Assembly: GCF_001647545.1 (NCBI RefSeq)
Contig: NZ_LSZH01000002.1
Coordinates: 1 to 64,000 of the forward strand
Direction of reading: 5' to 3'
DNA length: 64,000 nucleotides
Source of the DNA: Acinetobacter sp. SFB
GTDB lineage: Bacteria; Pseudomonadota; Gammaproteobacteria; Pseudomonadales; Moraxellaceae
A model generated the notes under the pieces. That model did not search any database. It saw only the letters and a program-made list of their open reading frames with translations, and was not told where the DNA came from. Shown here in pieces: positions 38,692 through 48,774 of this stretch. How positions within the stretch are numbered: position 1 is the stretch's first letter; every line of letters starts with the position of its first letter. A program made the translations under genes and the position numbers.

Positions 38692-40050
38692 ATGTATGAG
38701 CCCTATCCCATCCCGGAACTAGCACGAGAACATAAACGGTTCCGCTACAGCAGTTTATGGAATTTTGCCAAGCAAGATTTACGTTTACTTGCCTTTTTAC
38801 TGCTGATTGCAGGTTTAATGGGTATCGGGATTGGGTATTTCTGGATTTTTATTTTCATCGCTTTTGCGATATTTTTCGCTTTTCAATTACGTTCATTATA
38901 TTTGGTCAATGAATGGATTTCCAATCGCCCTTACGATGTCCCACCAAATTTAGATGGAATTTGGGGTGCATTACTGTTTAATGTTTATCGCGCACAGCGC
39001 CAAGAACGTATTGTACAAGCAGAAATGGTCGGCTTAATTGATCGTGCTCAATCTTCACTGGTTGCACTGGCCGAAGCGGTAGTTTTGATTGATGAATTAC
39101 ACCAGATTGAATGGTGGAATCCCGCAGCGGAAAAATTATTGGGAATACAGCCTCTAGATCGGGGGCGTAATATCTTAACCCTGCTGCGTCAGCCAAATTT
39201 CATTGAATATTTCAACCATATTGACGAGGCGCCTGATGGCTTAAAAATGAAATCTTCTGCCTTTGAAGATCATTATGTACAAGTCAAAATGACCCGTTTT
39301 GGTGGCGAAAGTCGTTTATTGGTGGCTTATGATGTCACCCGTATGCATAATCTGGAACAAATGCGTAAAGACTTTGTCGACAATATTTCCCATGAACTGC
39401 GTACTCCCCTGACCGTACTCAGTGGTTATATTGAAACCTTTACCGATCAGGAAGATTTAAATCCGCGCTGGAAACGTGCTTTTGACCAGATGCAGGCACA
39501 AACCAGACGTATGAATGCCTTGGTCAATGACTTATTGTTGCTCTCTCGTTTAGAAAGCAACAAGCAGATTGCAAAGAATCAGATTATTGAAATGCCAAGT
39601 CTGATGAACCAGCTGTTTGATGATGCTCAAGCCTATAACGTTGATTATCACCATACCTTGAATTTAGATATCGACAGTCATTGCGACCTGATTGGTTCAG
39701 ATACCGAACTGGCCAGCGCCTTCAGCAACCTGATTACCAATGCCATTAAATACACGCCTAAAGGCGGAACCATTACCATGGGTTGGCATGATGATGGCGA
39801 GCACGGCATCTTTACGGTTGAAGATACCGGCATCGGGATCGACCCCAAACATTTGCCGCGTTTAACCGAGCGTTTCTATCGTGTCGATAGTGCGCGTAGC
39901 CGTCAAACCGGCGGAACCGGTTTAGGATTGGCCATTGTCAAACACGTACTCATGCAACACGGCGCACATTTAGAAATTGAATCGAAAGAAAATAAAGGCT
40001 CAACCTTTAAAGTGATCTTCCCGAAAGAACGTCTCTACTACATGAGTTAG
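38692..40050 (+). CDS. phoR: Phosphate regulon sensor histidine kinase PhoR
   Basis: Membrane sensor kinase of 452 residues. Two closely spaced membrane segments (about 30-72), a PAS-like domain (about 105-220, EAVVLIDELHQIEWWNPAAEKLLG in parts), HisKA with DNISHELRTPLTVLSGY (phospho-His about 236) and HATPase with NLITNAIKYTPKGG, EDTGIGID and GGTGLGLAIVKH. Short periplasmic loop and PAS are as in PhoR. A perfect palindrome overlaps its stop codon. Confidence 0.95.
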   Translation: MYEPYPIPELAREHKRFRYSSLWNFAKQDLRLLAFLLLIAGLMGIGIGYFWIFIFIAFAIFFAFQLRSLYLVNEWISNRPYDVPPNLDGIWGALLFNVYRAQRQERIVQAEMVGLIDRAQSSLVALAEAVVLIDELHQIEWWNPAAEKLLGIQPLDRGRNILTLLRQPNFIEYFNHIDEAPDGLKMKSSAFEDHYVQVKMTRFGGESRLLVAYDVTRMHNLEQMRKDFVDNISHELRTPLTVLSGYIETFTDQEDLNPRWKRAFDQMQAQTRRMNALVNDLLLLSRLESNKQIAKNQIIEMPSLMNQLFDDAQAYNVDYHHTLNLDIDSHCDLIGSDTELASAFSNLITNAIKYTPKGGTITMGWHDDGEHGIFTVEDTGIGIDPKHLPRLTERFYRVDSARSRQTGGTGLGLAIVKHVLMQHGAHLEIESKENKGSTFKVIFPKERLYYMS

Positions 40051-40070
40051 ATGTACAGTACATCTAACTC
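40044..40070. repeat. Perfect 13-1-13 palindrome over the phoR stop
   Basis: GAGTTAGATGTAC, A, GTACATCTAACTC. It covers the last phoR codons and stop and lies between convergent phoR and GST genes. With no T-run it could be a weak terminator on both strands or an mRNA-end stabiliser. Confidence 0.6.
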
Positions 40071-40073
40071 AAT

Positions 40074-40721
40074 CTAAACCAGGTTCTGTTCTTTAAACTT
40101 TGCGCGCTGATAAGCCGGACGCTCCGCCAAACGTTTTACATAGGCCGCAATATAAGGATATGACCCTGATGTTCTTGTCTGAATGGCCTCAAGTGGAAAG
40201 CCCATCTGAATATCGGCAAAAGAAAATTCACCTGCTACATATTCATGCTTCGCTAAATAATCTTCCAGATAGCTAATATGATCTTTTAAACGCGGTTGAA
40301 TAAACCCGGCCTTCACTCCTGCTGTAATTTTTTTTGCCACCGGCCTTACCAGCCAGGGTACCTGTTTGGGTACATTATTCATCACCAATTGCATCACCAG
40401 TAAAGGCATGAGTGAACCTTCTGCATAATGCATCCAATAGCGATATTGCTGCTGATCTTTATTATTCTGCTGTTTAAATTGCTGTTTTTGATCATAGGTT
40501 TCTTGCAGATATTGCAAAATCACCGCAGATTCGGCAATGGTTTGATCCGCATCGGTCAACACCGGCGCTTTGGCTAAAGGATGCACCAGTTTTAATTCAG
40601 GCGGTGCAGCAAAAGTCGGTAAGCGTTTATAAAACTTGACCTGATAATTCAGGGCCAGTTCTTCTAAGGCCCATAAAATTCGAAAAGAACGTGATTGATC
40701 TAAATGGTGCAATGTAATCAT
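40074..40721 (-). CDS. Glutathione S-transferase family protein
   Basis: Soluble GST-like protein of 215 residues. N-terminal thioredoxin-like domain (about 1-78, MITLHHLDQSRSFRILWALEEL, cited as parts; KAPVLTDADQTIAESAVILQYL with the Glu-Ser pair that binds glutathione) and an all-helical C-terminal domain (about 85-205). ATG 40721 is preceded by GAGGT; the longer in-frame start at 40793 adds 24 residues unlike the family. Substrate unknown. Convergent with phoR. Confidence 0.9.
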   Translation of the reverse strand: MITLHHLDQSRSFRILWALEELALNYQVKFYKRLPTFAAPPELKLVHPLAKAPVLTDADQTIAESAVILQYLQETYDQKQQFKQQNNKDQQQYRYWMHYAEGSLMPLLVMQLVMNNVPKQVPWLVRPVAKKITAGVKAGFIQPRLKDHISYLEDYLAKHEYVAGEFSFADIQMGFPLEAIQTRTSGSYPYIAAYVKRLAERPAYQRAKFKEQNLV

Positions 40722-40819
40722 TATTTTGACCTCTATTTTTTCTGCTCTGACTATACGCACAGCGCTAAAAAAATGACATCCTGCTTTACACAAAATGTCA
40801 TTTCGATCTGTTGATCAAA

Positions 40820-41218
40820 TTAAATCAGTACAGTATGAATCTCTAAACTACGTAACAAGGTTTTGGTCACCGGCGTTTTACTGCTGATGTCTAAAACCTT
40901 TTGTTTAAGCTCATCCGATAGAGAATGCGCAAAAGACAAACGCCGTTCAATCCATTCTTTACCTTCTTTATTGGCATTAAAATCGGCTTCAACAGAAAAT
41001 TCGCCCAATTCTATGCCTTTATGACTGGCATACATGCGTAGCGTGATCATGGTACAGGCGATCAGACCCGAACAAATCAAATCGTAAGGTGCAGGCCCTT
41101 GATCTTGCCCACCAAAAGATTCGGGTTTATCAGTCATAAACTGGTGTATGCCACTTTTGATCTCGCCTGACCAGGGTTCAGCCAGGCTATGTACTTCTGC
41201 ATTTGCAATAATGGCCAT
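40820..41218 (-). CDS. OsmC family protein
   Basis: Small redox protein family that reduces organic hydroperoxides in some members. 132 residues with GPAPYDLICSGLIACTMITLRMYA (first part GPAPYDLICSGLIACTM), carrying the family Cys (about 58). In the place where OsmC/Ohr have a second Cys (usually CPVxxTL) this protein reads TPVTKTL, so the two-Cys peroxidase mechanism is not obviously possible. 45 bases downstream of the pirin gene on the same strand, and likely cotranscribed with it. Confidence 0.88.
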   Translation of the reverse strand: MAIIANAEVHSLAEPWSGEIKSGIHQFMTDKPESFGGQDQGPAPYDLICSGLIACTMITLRMYASHKGIELGEFSVEADFNANKEGKEWIERRLSFAHSLSDELKQKVLDISSKTPVTKTLLRSLEIHTVLI

Positions 41219-41263
41219 GAGAGTGATGGTTCCTAAATATTAGCTTTATTTTAAATTTTATCT

Positions 41264-42211
41264 TTATTTAGAGGCACGCATTTTGTCAGGAAATGCCGGG
41301 GCTTCCAAACGTGGTCCTGGATAATCAGCGATCTTGCCAAAACGTGCATGTTGTTCAATCCAGTGGTCACGCGCCTGGCAAAGTTCTTGCTGAGTACGAC
41401 CGACAAAGTTCCACCAGAGTAATATTGGCGACTCAAAAGGTTCACCACCCAACAGCAGAATACGACTGCCCTTATGCAGCTGGATTTCAATTTGGGCCAC
41501 GCCCGGCTCCAGAACGACCATATTGTCTTCAGTCAGTTCATGACCATTTACCACAGCAGCGCCATCCAACGCCATGAAACCGTATTCAAATTTTGGATTA
41601 AGTTTAATTTGGGTGGTGGTCGATTCTGTTGCCGTTAAATCCACCCCAACTAATTCTGTATGCACGGCTACCGGTGATTTGGTGTTTAAAAACTCACCGA
41701 CCAATACGGTAAATTCGACCTGATCTTTTTCTACCACTGGAAGTTCTGGATAATGCTCAAAACAGGGTGCCATATTCATTTGATCATCTGGCAACGCAAT
41801 CCAGAGCTGTGCAGCATGCATATGAGTTTCAGTTTCTGGTGCAACTTCAGTATGTGAAATACCATAACCCGCCGTCATCAAATTGACCTGCTTTGGGCGA
41901 ATCAACTGTTTCGTGCCCAGACTGTCGGTATGCATCATGGTGCCTTCAATCATCCAGGTGAAGGTCTGCAAGCCGATATGTGGATGCGGTCCAACATCCA
42001 GTCCATCGCCTTGCGGAAACGTCACGGGACCGGCATGATCCAAAAAACACCATGCTCCAATTAAGCGTTTATGGCGGCTGGGTAAAGCACGTTTAATCAC
42101 GGTGCCCTGTCCAATTTCCGCGCTCCGCAAAGGAAATTCCTGAATAAACTGATTTACGTATTTTTCACAATCGTCTGAATCAGAAAGCTCTGTATAGTTG
42201 CTATTGGTCAT
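41264..42211 (-). CDS. Pirin family protein
   Basis: Cupin-fold protein of about 315 residues, a possible quercetinase or redox-responsive protein. Metal-site features: GPHPHIGLQTFTWMIEG (His-x-His) and ISHTEVAP (His and Glu). The C-terminal pirin_C domain (about 200-290) includes LLLGGEPFESPILLWWNFVG. An in-frame ATG at 42265 would extend by 18 residues; ATG 42211 has AGGA eight to ten bases upstream and is preferred. It is followed by OsmC, suggesting a redox unit with GST. Confidence 0.9.
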   Translation of the reverse strand: MTNSNYTELSDSDDCEKYVNQFIQEFPLRSAEIGQGTVIKRALPSRHKRLIGAWCFLDHAGPVTFPQGDGLDVGPHPHIGLQTFTWMIEGTMMHTDSLGTKQLIRPKQVNLMTAGYGISHTEVAPETETHMHAAQLWIALPDDQMNMAPCFEHYPELPVVEKDQVEFTVLVGEFLNTKSPVAVHTELVGVDLTATESTTTQIKLNPKFEYGFMALDGAAVVNGHELTEDNMVVLEPGVAQIEIQLHKGSRILLLGGEPFESPILLWWNFVGRTQQELCQARDHWIEQHARFGKIADYPGPRLEAPAFPDKMRASK

Positions 42212-42539
42212 ATTTTTATCCTGAATTGTAAGGACTAGACTGTTTTTAATGTCTGACTTATTCATATGATCATATAGGCTCTTACTGATTCAGCCTATAG
42301 CCAAATTAATATGCTGAATATCATGTATAGGACAATATTAGTTTTAAAATTTTCCTTAATAAAACAAGCCCTTCATTTTTCATTTGCTCCTTTATTCATC
42401 TCCTATTCATATGAATTTTATACATAAATAAAATTTTGTCACAATTGTCTGCCCCATTGATTGTTTAAGCTGTATACAAAATTTCTTACTGTCCCTATTA
42501 TTCTTGCTTTACGAATCCCACATAGAAAGGGGTATCTCC

Positions 42540-43811
42540 ATGTTGAGCGGAGATCAAGAAAATCCTTATAACAACAATGATAAAAATCCTCATCAGATTG
42601 GCACGAATGAGGACAAAAATTCACATCATGAAACTGCTTATATTTTACCCAAGCAGCTGTGTACAGTTGAAAATAGAAAATCAATAGAACAGGAATTACA
42701 AAATCCCACTACCCGTATTCCAGATCAATTTCAACCATACTACTTGGACTATCAAAATACACACCAACGACAATTTTTAAAATGCGTCAATTTTATTGGC
42801 CAGATTACATTTTTAAGTTATTTCTTTATAGACTGGTTGCTCATACCTGAAATTGGCATGCTTTCCGGTATTTCACGGCTCATTCTTGTGCTCTGTGCCA
42901 TCATAATCAACTGGCTGGCCTTTCGTTACTGCAAAAATATTAAAATTCTAGATAGCTTGCTTCCCCTATCCGTCGCAGCAGCGGCTGCACTGTGGCTAGG
43001 TCTGCTGATTTTGTCACATAGCGCACTTGTGACAACGTATATATATGCTTCTGTAATTTTTATTTTATTGGGCAATTTATGTGTACAAGTCTCCTTTCGA
43101 AATTCAATCTTTACTTCTTTGCTGATTAGTGCGGTCATTTTTTATGGCGTATTTCAGCTGGTCAGCTTTGATGAAGTGGTTTTATTTTCGCTCATCTATG
43201 CCCCGGTTTTATTACTCAGCATGTATATCAGCTGGAATAATACTTTAAATTCAAAACGCAATTTTTTACGGGTGCTATTAAATGACTGGAATTACTATGC
43301 CCTAACTGAACTGGCACATACGGATGAGTTAACTCAACTCAATAATCGTCGCCAGTTTTTGCAGGTGGCTGAACAAACCATCCAGAAATGGCCAAAATAT
43401 AATTTAGCCTGTTTATTGATGCTGGATATCGACTTTTTCAAAAACATTAATGACACTTATGGACATGATATAGGTGATGAAGTCCTTCGAGTGCTTGCTG
43501 AACTTGCGCGTAAAGAAATGCGATACACCGATGTGTTAGCACGTTTTGGCGGAGAGGAGTTTATTGCATTACTGCCGAATACCACCTTGGATGATGCAGT
43601 CGCGATTGCGAATCGCTTGTGCCGAACCATTGAAAGTCATCAAATCTGTATTAAAGATAAGTTGTTTTTAAATTTTAGTGTCTCGATTGGGGTGTCCCAA
43701 TTACAACCAAATCAAAATGATTTGAGTTTACTGATTAAAAACGCCGATATTGCGCTGTATCAAGCCAAGAAAAATGGTCGCAATCAGGTGGCGATTTATA
43801 CCTGTGAATGA
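42540..43811 (+). CDS. Membrane diguanylate cyclase (GGDEF)
   Basis: Makes cyclic di-GMP from two GTP. About 423 residues: a polar N-terminus (about 1-75), six membrane segments (about 85-235) and a GGDEF domain (about 260-420). The active site reads FGGEEF, an accepted GGEEF form; RYTD five residues before it is the product-inhibition I-site (RxxD). ATG 42540 has AAGGGG upstream; an in-frame TTG 42504 is ignored. The sensor domain is not a family I recognise. Upstream of the RloC-like gene, not obviously co-regulated. Confidence 0.92.
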   Translation: MLSGDQENPYNNNDKNPHQIGTNEDKNSHHETAYILPKQLCTVENRKSIEQELQNPTTRIPDQFQPYYLDYQNTHQRQFLKCVNFIGQITFLSYFFIDWLLIPEIGMLSGISRLILVLCAIIINWLAFRYCKNIKILDSLLPLSVAAAAALWLGLLILSHSALVTTYIYASVIFILLGNLCVQVSFRNSIFTSLLISAVIFYGVFQLVSFDEVVLFSLIYAPVLLLSMYISWNNTLNSKRNFLRVLLNDWNYYALTELAHTDELTQLNNRRQFLQVAEQTIQKWPKYNLACLLMLDIDFFKNINDTYGHDIGDEVLRVLAELARKEMRYTDVLARFGGEEFIALLPNTTLDDAVAIANRLCRTIESHQICIKDKLFLNFSVSIGVSQLQPNQNDLSLLIKNADIALYQAKKNGRNQVAIYTCE

Positions 43812-43888
43812 TTAAAAACCAATAAAAATTGAATAAAAATAAAACAAATCTGTATAGTTGATTTTTAGACTATGTCTGTGGGAAATTA

Positions 43889-46315
43889 ATGAAAATCAAA
43901 AGAATAGCAGAAATACAGAACTTTTCGATTTTTAAGGACTTTGATTGGTCGCAAAACCTTTCGCTTGGAAATAATCAATTTTATGACTTTAAAGATATCA
44001 ACATATTTTATGGTCGAAATTACTCAGGCAAGACAAGCCTTTCAAAGATTATTAGATCTTTAGAGAAGAAAGCTTTACCTCCTAAATATGATAATCCTAA
44101 CTTTAAAATCCAATTAAATGATGATAGTGAAATTAATCAGTCTACACTTTCGAACTTTCAGCATTCAATACACGTTTACAACTCAGATTTTGTAAAAGAA
44201 AATCTAAAATTTATTCACAATGAAAACGAAAATATTGAATCTTTTTCAGTGACTCTCGGCGATGATAACGATAAAATTTTAACTCGTATCCAAGAATTAA
44301 AAAATGAATTAGGTTCAAATGAGGAAAATATTGAATCCAACCTCAATTTAACAATAAAAAATAAAAATTCAGAATTAAAAATAGCAAAAAAAGCACATAA
44401 AAATGCTGAAGATAAAATTGAGAATATTTTAAAAAACAAAGCTTCAGGTAATTTCAACTCCATTCGCTCTCAACCAAATCTTTTTGGTGATCAAGAGTAT
44501 AATGTCGGTAAGCTAAAACGAACAGATATTCCTTTAATACTTAATACAACATATCAAGCTTTGACTAAAGAAAAAGAATTTGAGTTCCATCAAATTTTAG
44601 ATCAGCGTAAAATAGATTCACCACCTAACATCTCGACATATTCACTAAACTTTTCATTATTCATTAAATCAACTAATGAAACTTTAAAAACAGTTGTTAG
44701 CCTGAGCAATAAAATTGAAGAATTAACAAATAACCCCACACTAAACTCATGGGTACAAACAGGTCTTCCTCTTCACAAAAATCGAGCTACCTGTCTATTT
44801 TGTAATAATAAAATTTCAACTAAAAGATATGAAGAGCTAGCGCAACATTTTGATCAAGAAACCCAAAAAATTCAATACAGAATTTCCGAAGGTATCGAAC
44901 GCTTAGATCAGCTACTAACTGGTAATGAGCTTAAAATTAGCTTCGATATTAATCATTATTACTTACAATATCACCATGAACTCTCAGAGCTAAAATATGA
45001 ACTAGAAAAATTTTTACAAAAGCAAAAATCATCAATTGAAGAGCTAAAAATGCTCTTAACACAAAAAATTAGCAGCCCATTCACTGCCTTAACGGCTGAA
45101 TACCCTCAAGATTTCTCAGAAGAAATTATCAAGATTCTGGCAAAAGTTTCTGAAATACGGACGCATTGTATAAAACTGAATGATGAGCTTTCCAACACAC
45201 AGAAAGAGGCAAAAGAAGCTCTGCGCTTAAACCATATTTATCATTTCTTACAAGATATTAATTACACGCAGTTAAATACGGATATAAGTCTAGCTTTTCA
45301 AGCCATTGGGCCATTAGATGCAGAACTTACAACACTGCAAACTCGCAAAAATGAAATTGAAGCTGAAATAAAGAGAGAAGAAGATAAATTAAAATCTGAA
45401 GGTGAAGCGTGTAACCGGATCAAAGATATTCTCAATCATGACTTTGGACATCAAACATTAAGTTTAGAACCACTCGAAATTCATACAACAAATGGGGAAG
45501 AAATTAAATTTGAAATTCAACGTAATGGTATGAAAGCTCATAACCTCAGCGAAGGTGAATGTAGCCTCATTTCTTTTTGTTATTTTTTAGCAAAAATTCA
45601 AGATGATTTGGATCAAGATAAACAGCCTATTATTTGGATAGATGATCCAATTTGTAGTTTAGATAGTAATCATATTTTCTTCATTTACAGCCTAATAAAT
45701 GAAAAAATTTGTAGATCAAAAAAATTCTCTCAGTTGTTTATTTCCACACATAATTTAGATTTTCTGAAGTATCTAAAAAGATTGGATAATAGTTTCCATA
45801 ATAACGGTATAACACCAAGTTTAAAGAGAGCCTCTTTCTTAATTCAAAGAACAGAAAGTAACTCTATTATTTCAAAGATGCCTAATTACTTGAGCGAATA
45901 TGCAACTGAATTTAACTACCTGTTCAACCAAATTCACACATGTGCTAGCACGGATACTTTAAGTGATGAAAATCACTCAGTTTTCTATAATTTTAGTAAT
46001 AATGCGCGAAAATTTATTGAAGTTTATTCATTCTATAAATTTCCAACCTATTTCAAAGAAGATGATGAAAGGTTAAAAGCTTTTTGGAATGATGAAATTT
46101 ATAGGCTATTTATTGGAAGAGTAAATAATGAATACTCTCATTGTGCAGGTGTTTTAGAACGAGGAATGTCACTGATGGATGTTCCTGAAATGCATCGAGT
46201 TGCGAAAGCCATTATCCATAAAGTTAAACAAGACACTAATCAATATAATGCTTTATTAGAAAGTATTAATGTTACTGATGATCCATTAAGTCGAATTGAA
46301 TCGCCAGCAGCTTAA
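43889..46315 (+). CDS. RloC-like anticodon nuclease, AAA_13 ATPase with zinc hook
   Basis: 808 residues, AT-rich. N-terminal ATPase with Walker A GRNYSGKTS (42-50); coiled coil (about 130-510) interrupted by a zinc-hook CLFC (C302, C305); C-terminal ABC signature LSEGE (553-557), Walker B IIWIDDP (581-587) and switch STHN (H621). Past the ATPase comes ARKFIE (R707, E711) and H751 in NNEYSH, the same order as the Arg-xxx-Glu...His triad of PrrC/RloC tRNA nucleases. In this family, DNA damage or phage attack triggers tRNA cleavage. No modification or restriction genes adjoin, as in stand-alone RloC. The assignment rests on motifs; the nuclease role is inferred. Confidence 0.8.
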   Translation: MKIKRIAEIQNFSIFKDFDWSQNLSLGNNQFYDFKDINIFYGRNYSGKTSLSKIIRSLEKKALPPKYDNPNFKIQLNDDSEINQSTLSNFQHSIHVYNSDFVKENLKFIHNENENIESFSVTLGDDNDKILTRIQELKNELGSNEENIESNLNLTIKNKNSELKIAKKAHKNAEDKIENILKNKASGNFNSIRSQPNLFGDQEYNVGKLKRTDIPLILNTTYQALTKEKEFEFHQILDQRKIDSPPNISTYSLNFSLFIKSTNETLKTVVSLSNKIEELTNNPTLNSWVQTGLPLHKNRATCLFCNNKISTKRYEELAQHFDQETQKIQYRISEGIERLDQLLTGNELKISFDINHYYLQYHHELSELKYELEKFLQKQKSSIEELKMLLTQKISSPFTALTAEYPQDFSEEIIKILAKVSEIRTHCIKLNDELSNTQKEAKEALRLNHIYHFLQDINYTQLNTDISLAFQAIGPLDAELTTLQTRKNEIEAEIKREEDKLKSEGEACNRIKDILNHDFGHQTLSLEPLEIHTTNGEEIKFEIQRNGMKAHNLSEGECSLISFCYFLAKIQDDLDQDKQPIIWIDDPICSLDSNHIFFIYSLINEKICRSKKFSQLFISTHNLDFLKYLKRLDNSFHNNGITPSLKRASFLIQRTESNSIISKMPNYLSEYATEFNYLFNQIHTCASTDTLSDENHSVFYNFSNNARKFIEVYSFYKFPTYFKEDDERLKAFWNDEIYRLFIGRVNNEYSHCAGVLERGMSLMDVPEMHRVAKAIIHKVKQDTNQYNALLESINVTDDPLSRIESPAA

Positions 46316-46320
46316 ATAAA

Positions 46321-46342
46321 AAAGAGCGCTTAGGCGCTCTTT
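46321..46342. terminator. Bidirectional terminator
   Basis: AAAGAGCGC, TTAG loop, GCGCTCTTT: nine-pair stem with T-runs on both sides, between the RloC-like gene and convergent guaA. Confidence 0.93.
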
Positions 46343-46368
46343 TTTATTTAATAATTTCCGTTAGGAAA

Positions 46369-47937
46369 TTATTCCCATTCAATCGTAGCGGGTGGCTTAG
46401 ACGACACGTCATAAACTACACGTGAAACATCTTTAATTTCGTTCATGATACGGGTTGAAATTTTATCTACCAATTCGTATGGAAGATGAGCGAAACGTGC
46501 TGTCATAAAGTCAACCGTTTCTACCGCACGAAGCGCAATAACCCATGCATAACGACGACCATCACCGACTACACCCACAGATTTAACTGGTTGGAATACA
46601 GCAAATGCCTGAGCAGTTTTATCATACCAACCGCTGGCATGAAGTTCTTGCATGAAAATGTCATCCGCTAAACGAAGGATGTCAGCATATTCTTTTTTCA
46701 CTTCACCCAAAATACGCACACCCAAACCTGGACCCGGGAATGGATGACGGTAAAGCATTTCGTGTGGCAAACCTAAAGTGGTGCCTAAACGACGTACTTC
46801 ATCTTTAAACAAGTCGCGAATTGGCTCAACCAACTCAAATGCTAAATCTTCTGGTAAACCGCCCACATTGTGGTGGGATTTAATTACGTGTGCTTTACCG
46901 TTTTTAGTCGCAGCAGATTCGATCACGTCAGGGTAAATTGTCCCTTGAGCAAGGAAGTTCACGCCATCTAAAGCACGTGCTTCTTCAGCAAAGACTTCAA
47001 TGAATTCACGGCCAATAATTTTACGTTTTTTCTCAGGATCAACTTCACCGGCCAGTGCAGTTAAGAAACGCTCTTCAGCATCGGCACGAATTACGCGAAT
47101 ACCCATGTTTTTAGCAAACATGTCCATCACTTGCTCGCCTTCGTTCAAACGAAGCAAACCGTTGTCTACAAATACGCAAGTCAATTGGTCGCCAATCGCA
47201 CGATGTAAAAGTGCAGCGACTACAGATGAATCTACGCCACCTGAAAGACCAAGCAATACTTTTTGATCACCGATTTGAGCACGCAATTGTTCAACACGCA
47301 GGTCGATAATATTTTCAGAGTTCCAAAGATTACGACATCCGCAAATGCTGTGTACAAAGTTAGATAATAACTCTGCGCCTTTTGCAGTATGAGTCACTTC
47401 TGGATGGAACTGGACACCGTAAAAACGACGTTTTTGATCGCTTACCGCTGCAAATGGACAGCTTGGCGTGCTTGCAGTTACAGAAAAACCTTCTGGAATC
47501 GCACTGACTTTATCGCCATGGCTCATCCAAACATTCAGTTTGTTTTCGCCATCGTCCAAATCGCCAAGAAGCTGGTCACGGACTAAAACGTCAACCGCAG
47601 CATAACCAAATTCATGCACTGTACCTGGCTCTACTTTACCGCCAAGTTGTTCAGACATGGTTTGCAAGCCATAGCAAATACCCAATACAGGTACACCTAA
47701 GTTAAATACAACTTCAGGTGCGCGTGGACTACCTTCTTCATGAACACTTTCAGGACCACCAGACAAGATGATACCGTTTGGATTAAATGCGCGAATGTCT
47801 TCTTCAGACATGTCATAGGCATACATTTCAGAATATACACCAGCTTCACGTACACGACGTGCAATAAGCTGACTGTATTGAGAACCGAAGTCCAAGATCA
47901 GGATGCGGTCTTCAGTGATTTGAGTATTGGTAGTCAT
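46369..47937 (-). CDS. guaA: GMP synthase (glutamine-hydrolysing)
   Basis: Makes GMP from XMP, glutamine and ATP. 522 residues: class I amidotransferase domain (about 1-205) with nucleophile Cys in [10 protein letters not shown] and [13 protein letters not shown]-pyrophosphatase with [20 protein letters not shown] (P-loop SGGVDSS); dimerisation domain ending [30 protein letters not shown] (final part PPATIEWE). ATG 47937 is the family start; an upstream in-frame TTG is ignored. Between an accessory gene and envelope genes. Confidence 0.99.
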   Translation of the reverse strand: MTTNTQITEDRILILDFGSQYSQLIARRVREAGVYSEMYAYDMSEEDIRAFNPNGIILSGGPESVHEEGSPRAPEVVFNLGVPVLGICYGLQTMSEQLGGKVEPGTVHEFGYAAVDVLVRDQLLGDLDDGENKLNVWMSHGDKVSAIPEGFSVTASTPSCPFAAVSDQKRRFYGVQFHPEVTHTAKGAELLSNFVHSICGCRNLWNSENIIDLRVEQLRAQIGDQKVLLGLSGGVDSSVVAALLHRAIGDQLTCVFVDNGLLRLNEGEQVMDMFAKNMGIRVIRADAEERFLTALAGEVDPEKKRKIIGREFIEVFAEEARALDGVNFLAQGTIYPDVIESAATKNGKAHVIKSHHNVGGLPEDLAFELVEPIRDLFKDEVRRLGTTLGLPHEMLYRHPFPGPGLGVRILGEVKKEYADILRLADDIFMQELHASGWYDKTAQAFAVFQPVKSVGVVGDGRRYAWVIALRAVETVDFMTARFAHLPYELVDKISTRIMNEIKDVSRVVYDVSSKPPATIEWE

Positions 47938-48209
47938 GACAAACAACTATGTAAGGCAAACGAAATAAGCGCTGCATTCTATCATTTTTCGTCGCATTAA
48001 GCACACTATTCGCGCAAGGCCTGCATTCAATTGATTGCGTTATATTTCGATCATAAAAAAGCACCCTTCTAAGTACTTTTTTATGCAGCATTTTTTCTAT
48101 ATTAACAGGATCATTACCCGCCGGTTTATTGCAATGCGTCTGGACTTGACCAATTACCTTAATTTGATCAAAGTTTAAAAGCCATAGCTTTGCAGAAACC
48201 CCCTCTGCC

Positions 48210-48611
48210 TCAAATCCGATGAAACCACGTCCATTTATCAGCTGAATTTTCCATTTTACCGATTTGAATCACCTCAATATCAGTTGATTGACCATTATGG
48301 GTATCAACTTCACCAATCACCTTAACGTTATCACCTGCTGTCAAGCGCATTGATTTTGATAAGTTAGCATCCACTTGGATACCAATTTTACCCGAGCTAT
48401 CTTTCAGTTCAAAACGATCCTTATGGGTTTTTCGAACAATCACCCCGGAAAGCGTGACCGCAGTCTTATCGGGAAGTTGTTTTGCCTGTGCAATAGTCAC
48501 CATATTTTGAGCAGCTTCAGCAATAATGACCTGATCACCTTGAGCTGCCCATACAGGTGCTGTAGAAAGCATTGAACCGGTAACAAACAGTGCCAATAAT
48601 ATTTTGTTCAT
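48210..48611 (-). CDS. YgiW/YdeI family OB-fold stress protein
   Basis: Periplasmic protein of 133 residues with a signal peptide (about 1-22, LLALFVTGSMLSTAPVWAA) and a BOF domain (about 45-125, LPDKTAVTLSGVIVRKT, GKIGIQVDANLSKS, GEVDTHNGQSTDIEVIQI). Relatives respond to cationic peptides, hydrogen peroxide or cadmium. ATG 48611 has GAGGAG upstream; the longer in-frame start at 48665 is not preferred. The region between guaA (47937) and this gene contains no other gene. Confidence 0.85.
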   Translation of the reverse strand: MNKILLALFVTGSMLSTAPVWAAQGDQVIIAEAAQNMVTIAQAKQLPDKTAVTLSGVIVRKTHKDRFELKDSSGKIGIQVDANLSKSMRLTAGDNVKVIGEVDTHNGQSTDIEVIQIGKMENSADKWTWFHRI

Positions 48612-48774
48612 GATTGACTCCTCTATTGCAGTTGCAATCATGATATTGAAACAACATTTAGGCAATTTGTACGCAGCTTTTATGTAGGGTAAGCAACTAT
48701 TGTGTAATTACAAAAAAGTAATATTACAGCTTAAATCATGCTATTTTTTAGATTTAATGCTTATTTTCAATCCT

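Noticed and set aside
43889..46315. Rad50/SbcC-like DNA repair ATPase for the zinc-hook protein
   Set aside because: The hook and ATPase fit Rad50-like proteins too, but the protein is much shorter than SbcC, has no sbcD partner, and has the Arg-xxx-Glu and His residues after the ATPase expected of RloC.
48055..48086. Hairpin AAAAAAGCAC / GTACTTTTTT as a guaA-linked terminator
   Set aside because: The stem has a mismatch at the top and is upstream of guaA's start rather than after any gene on that side; evidence is too weak.
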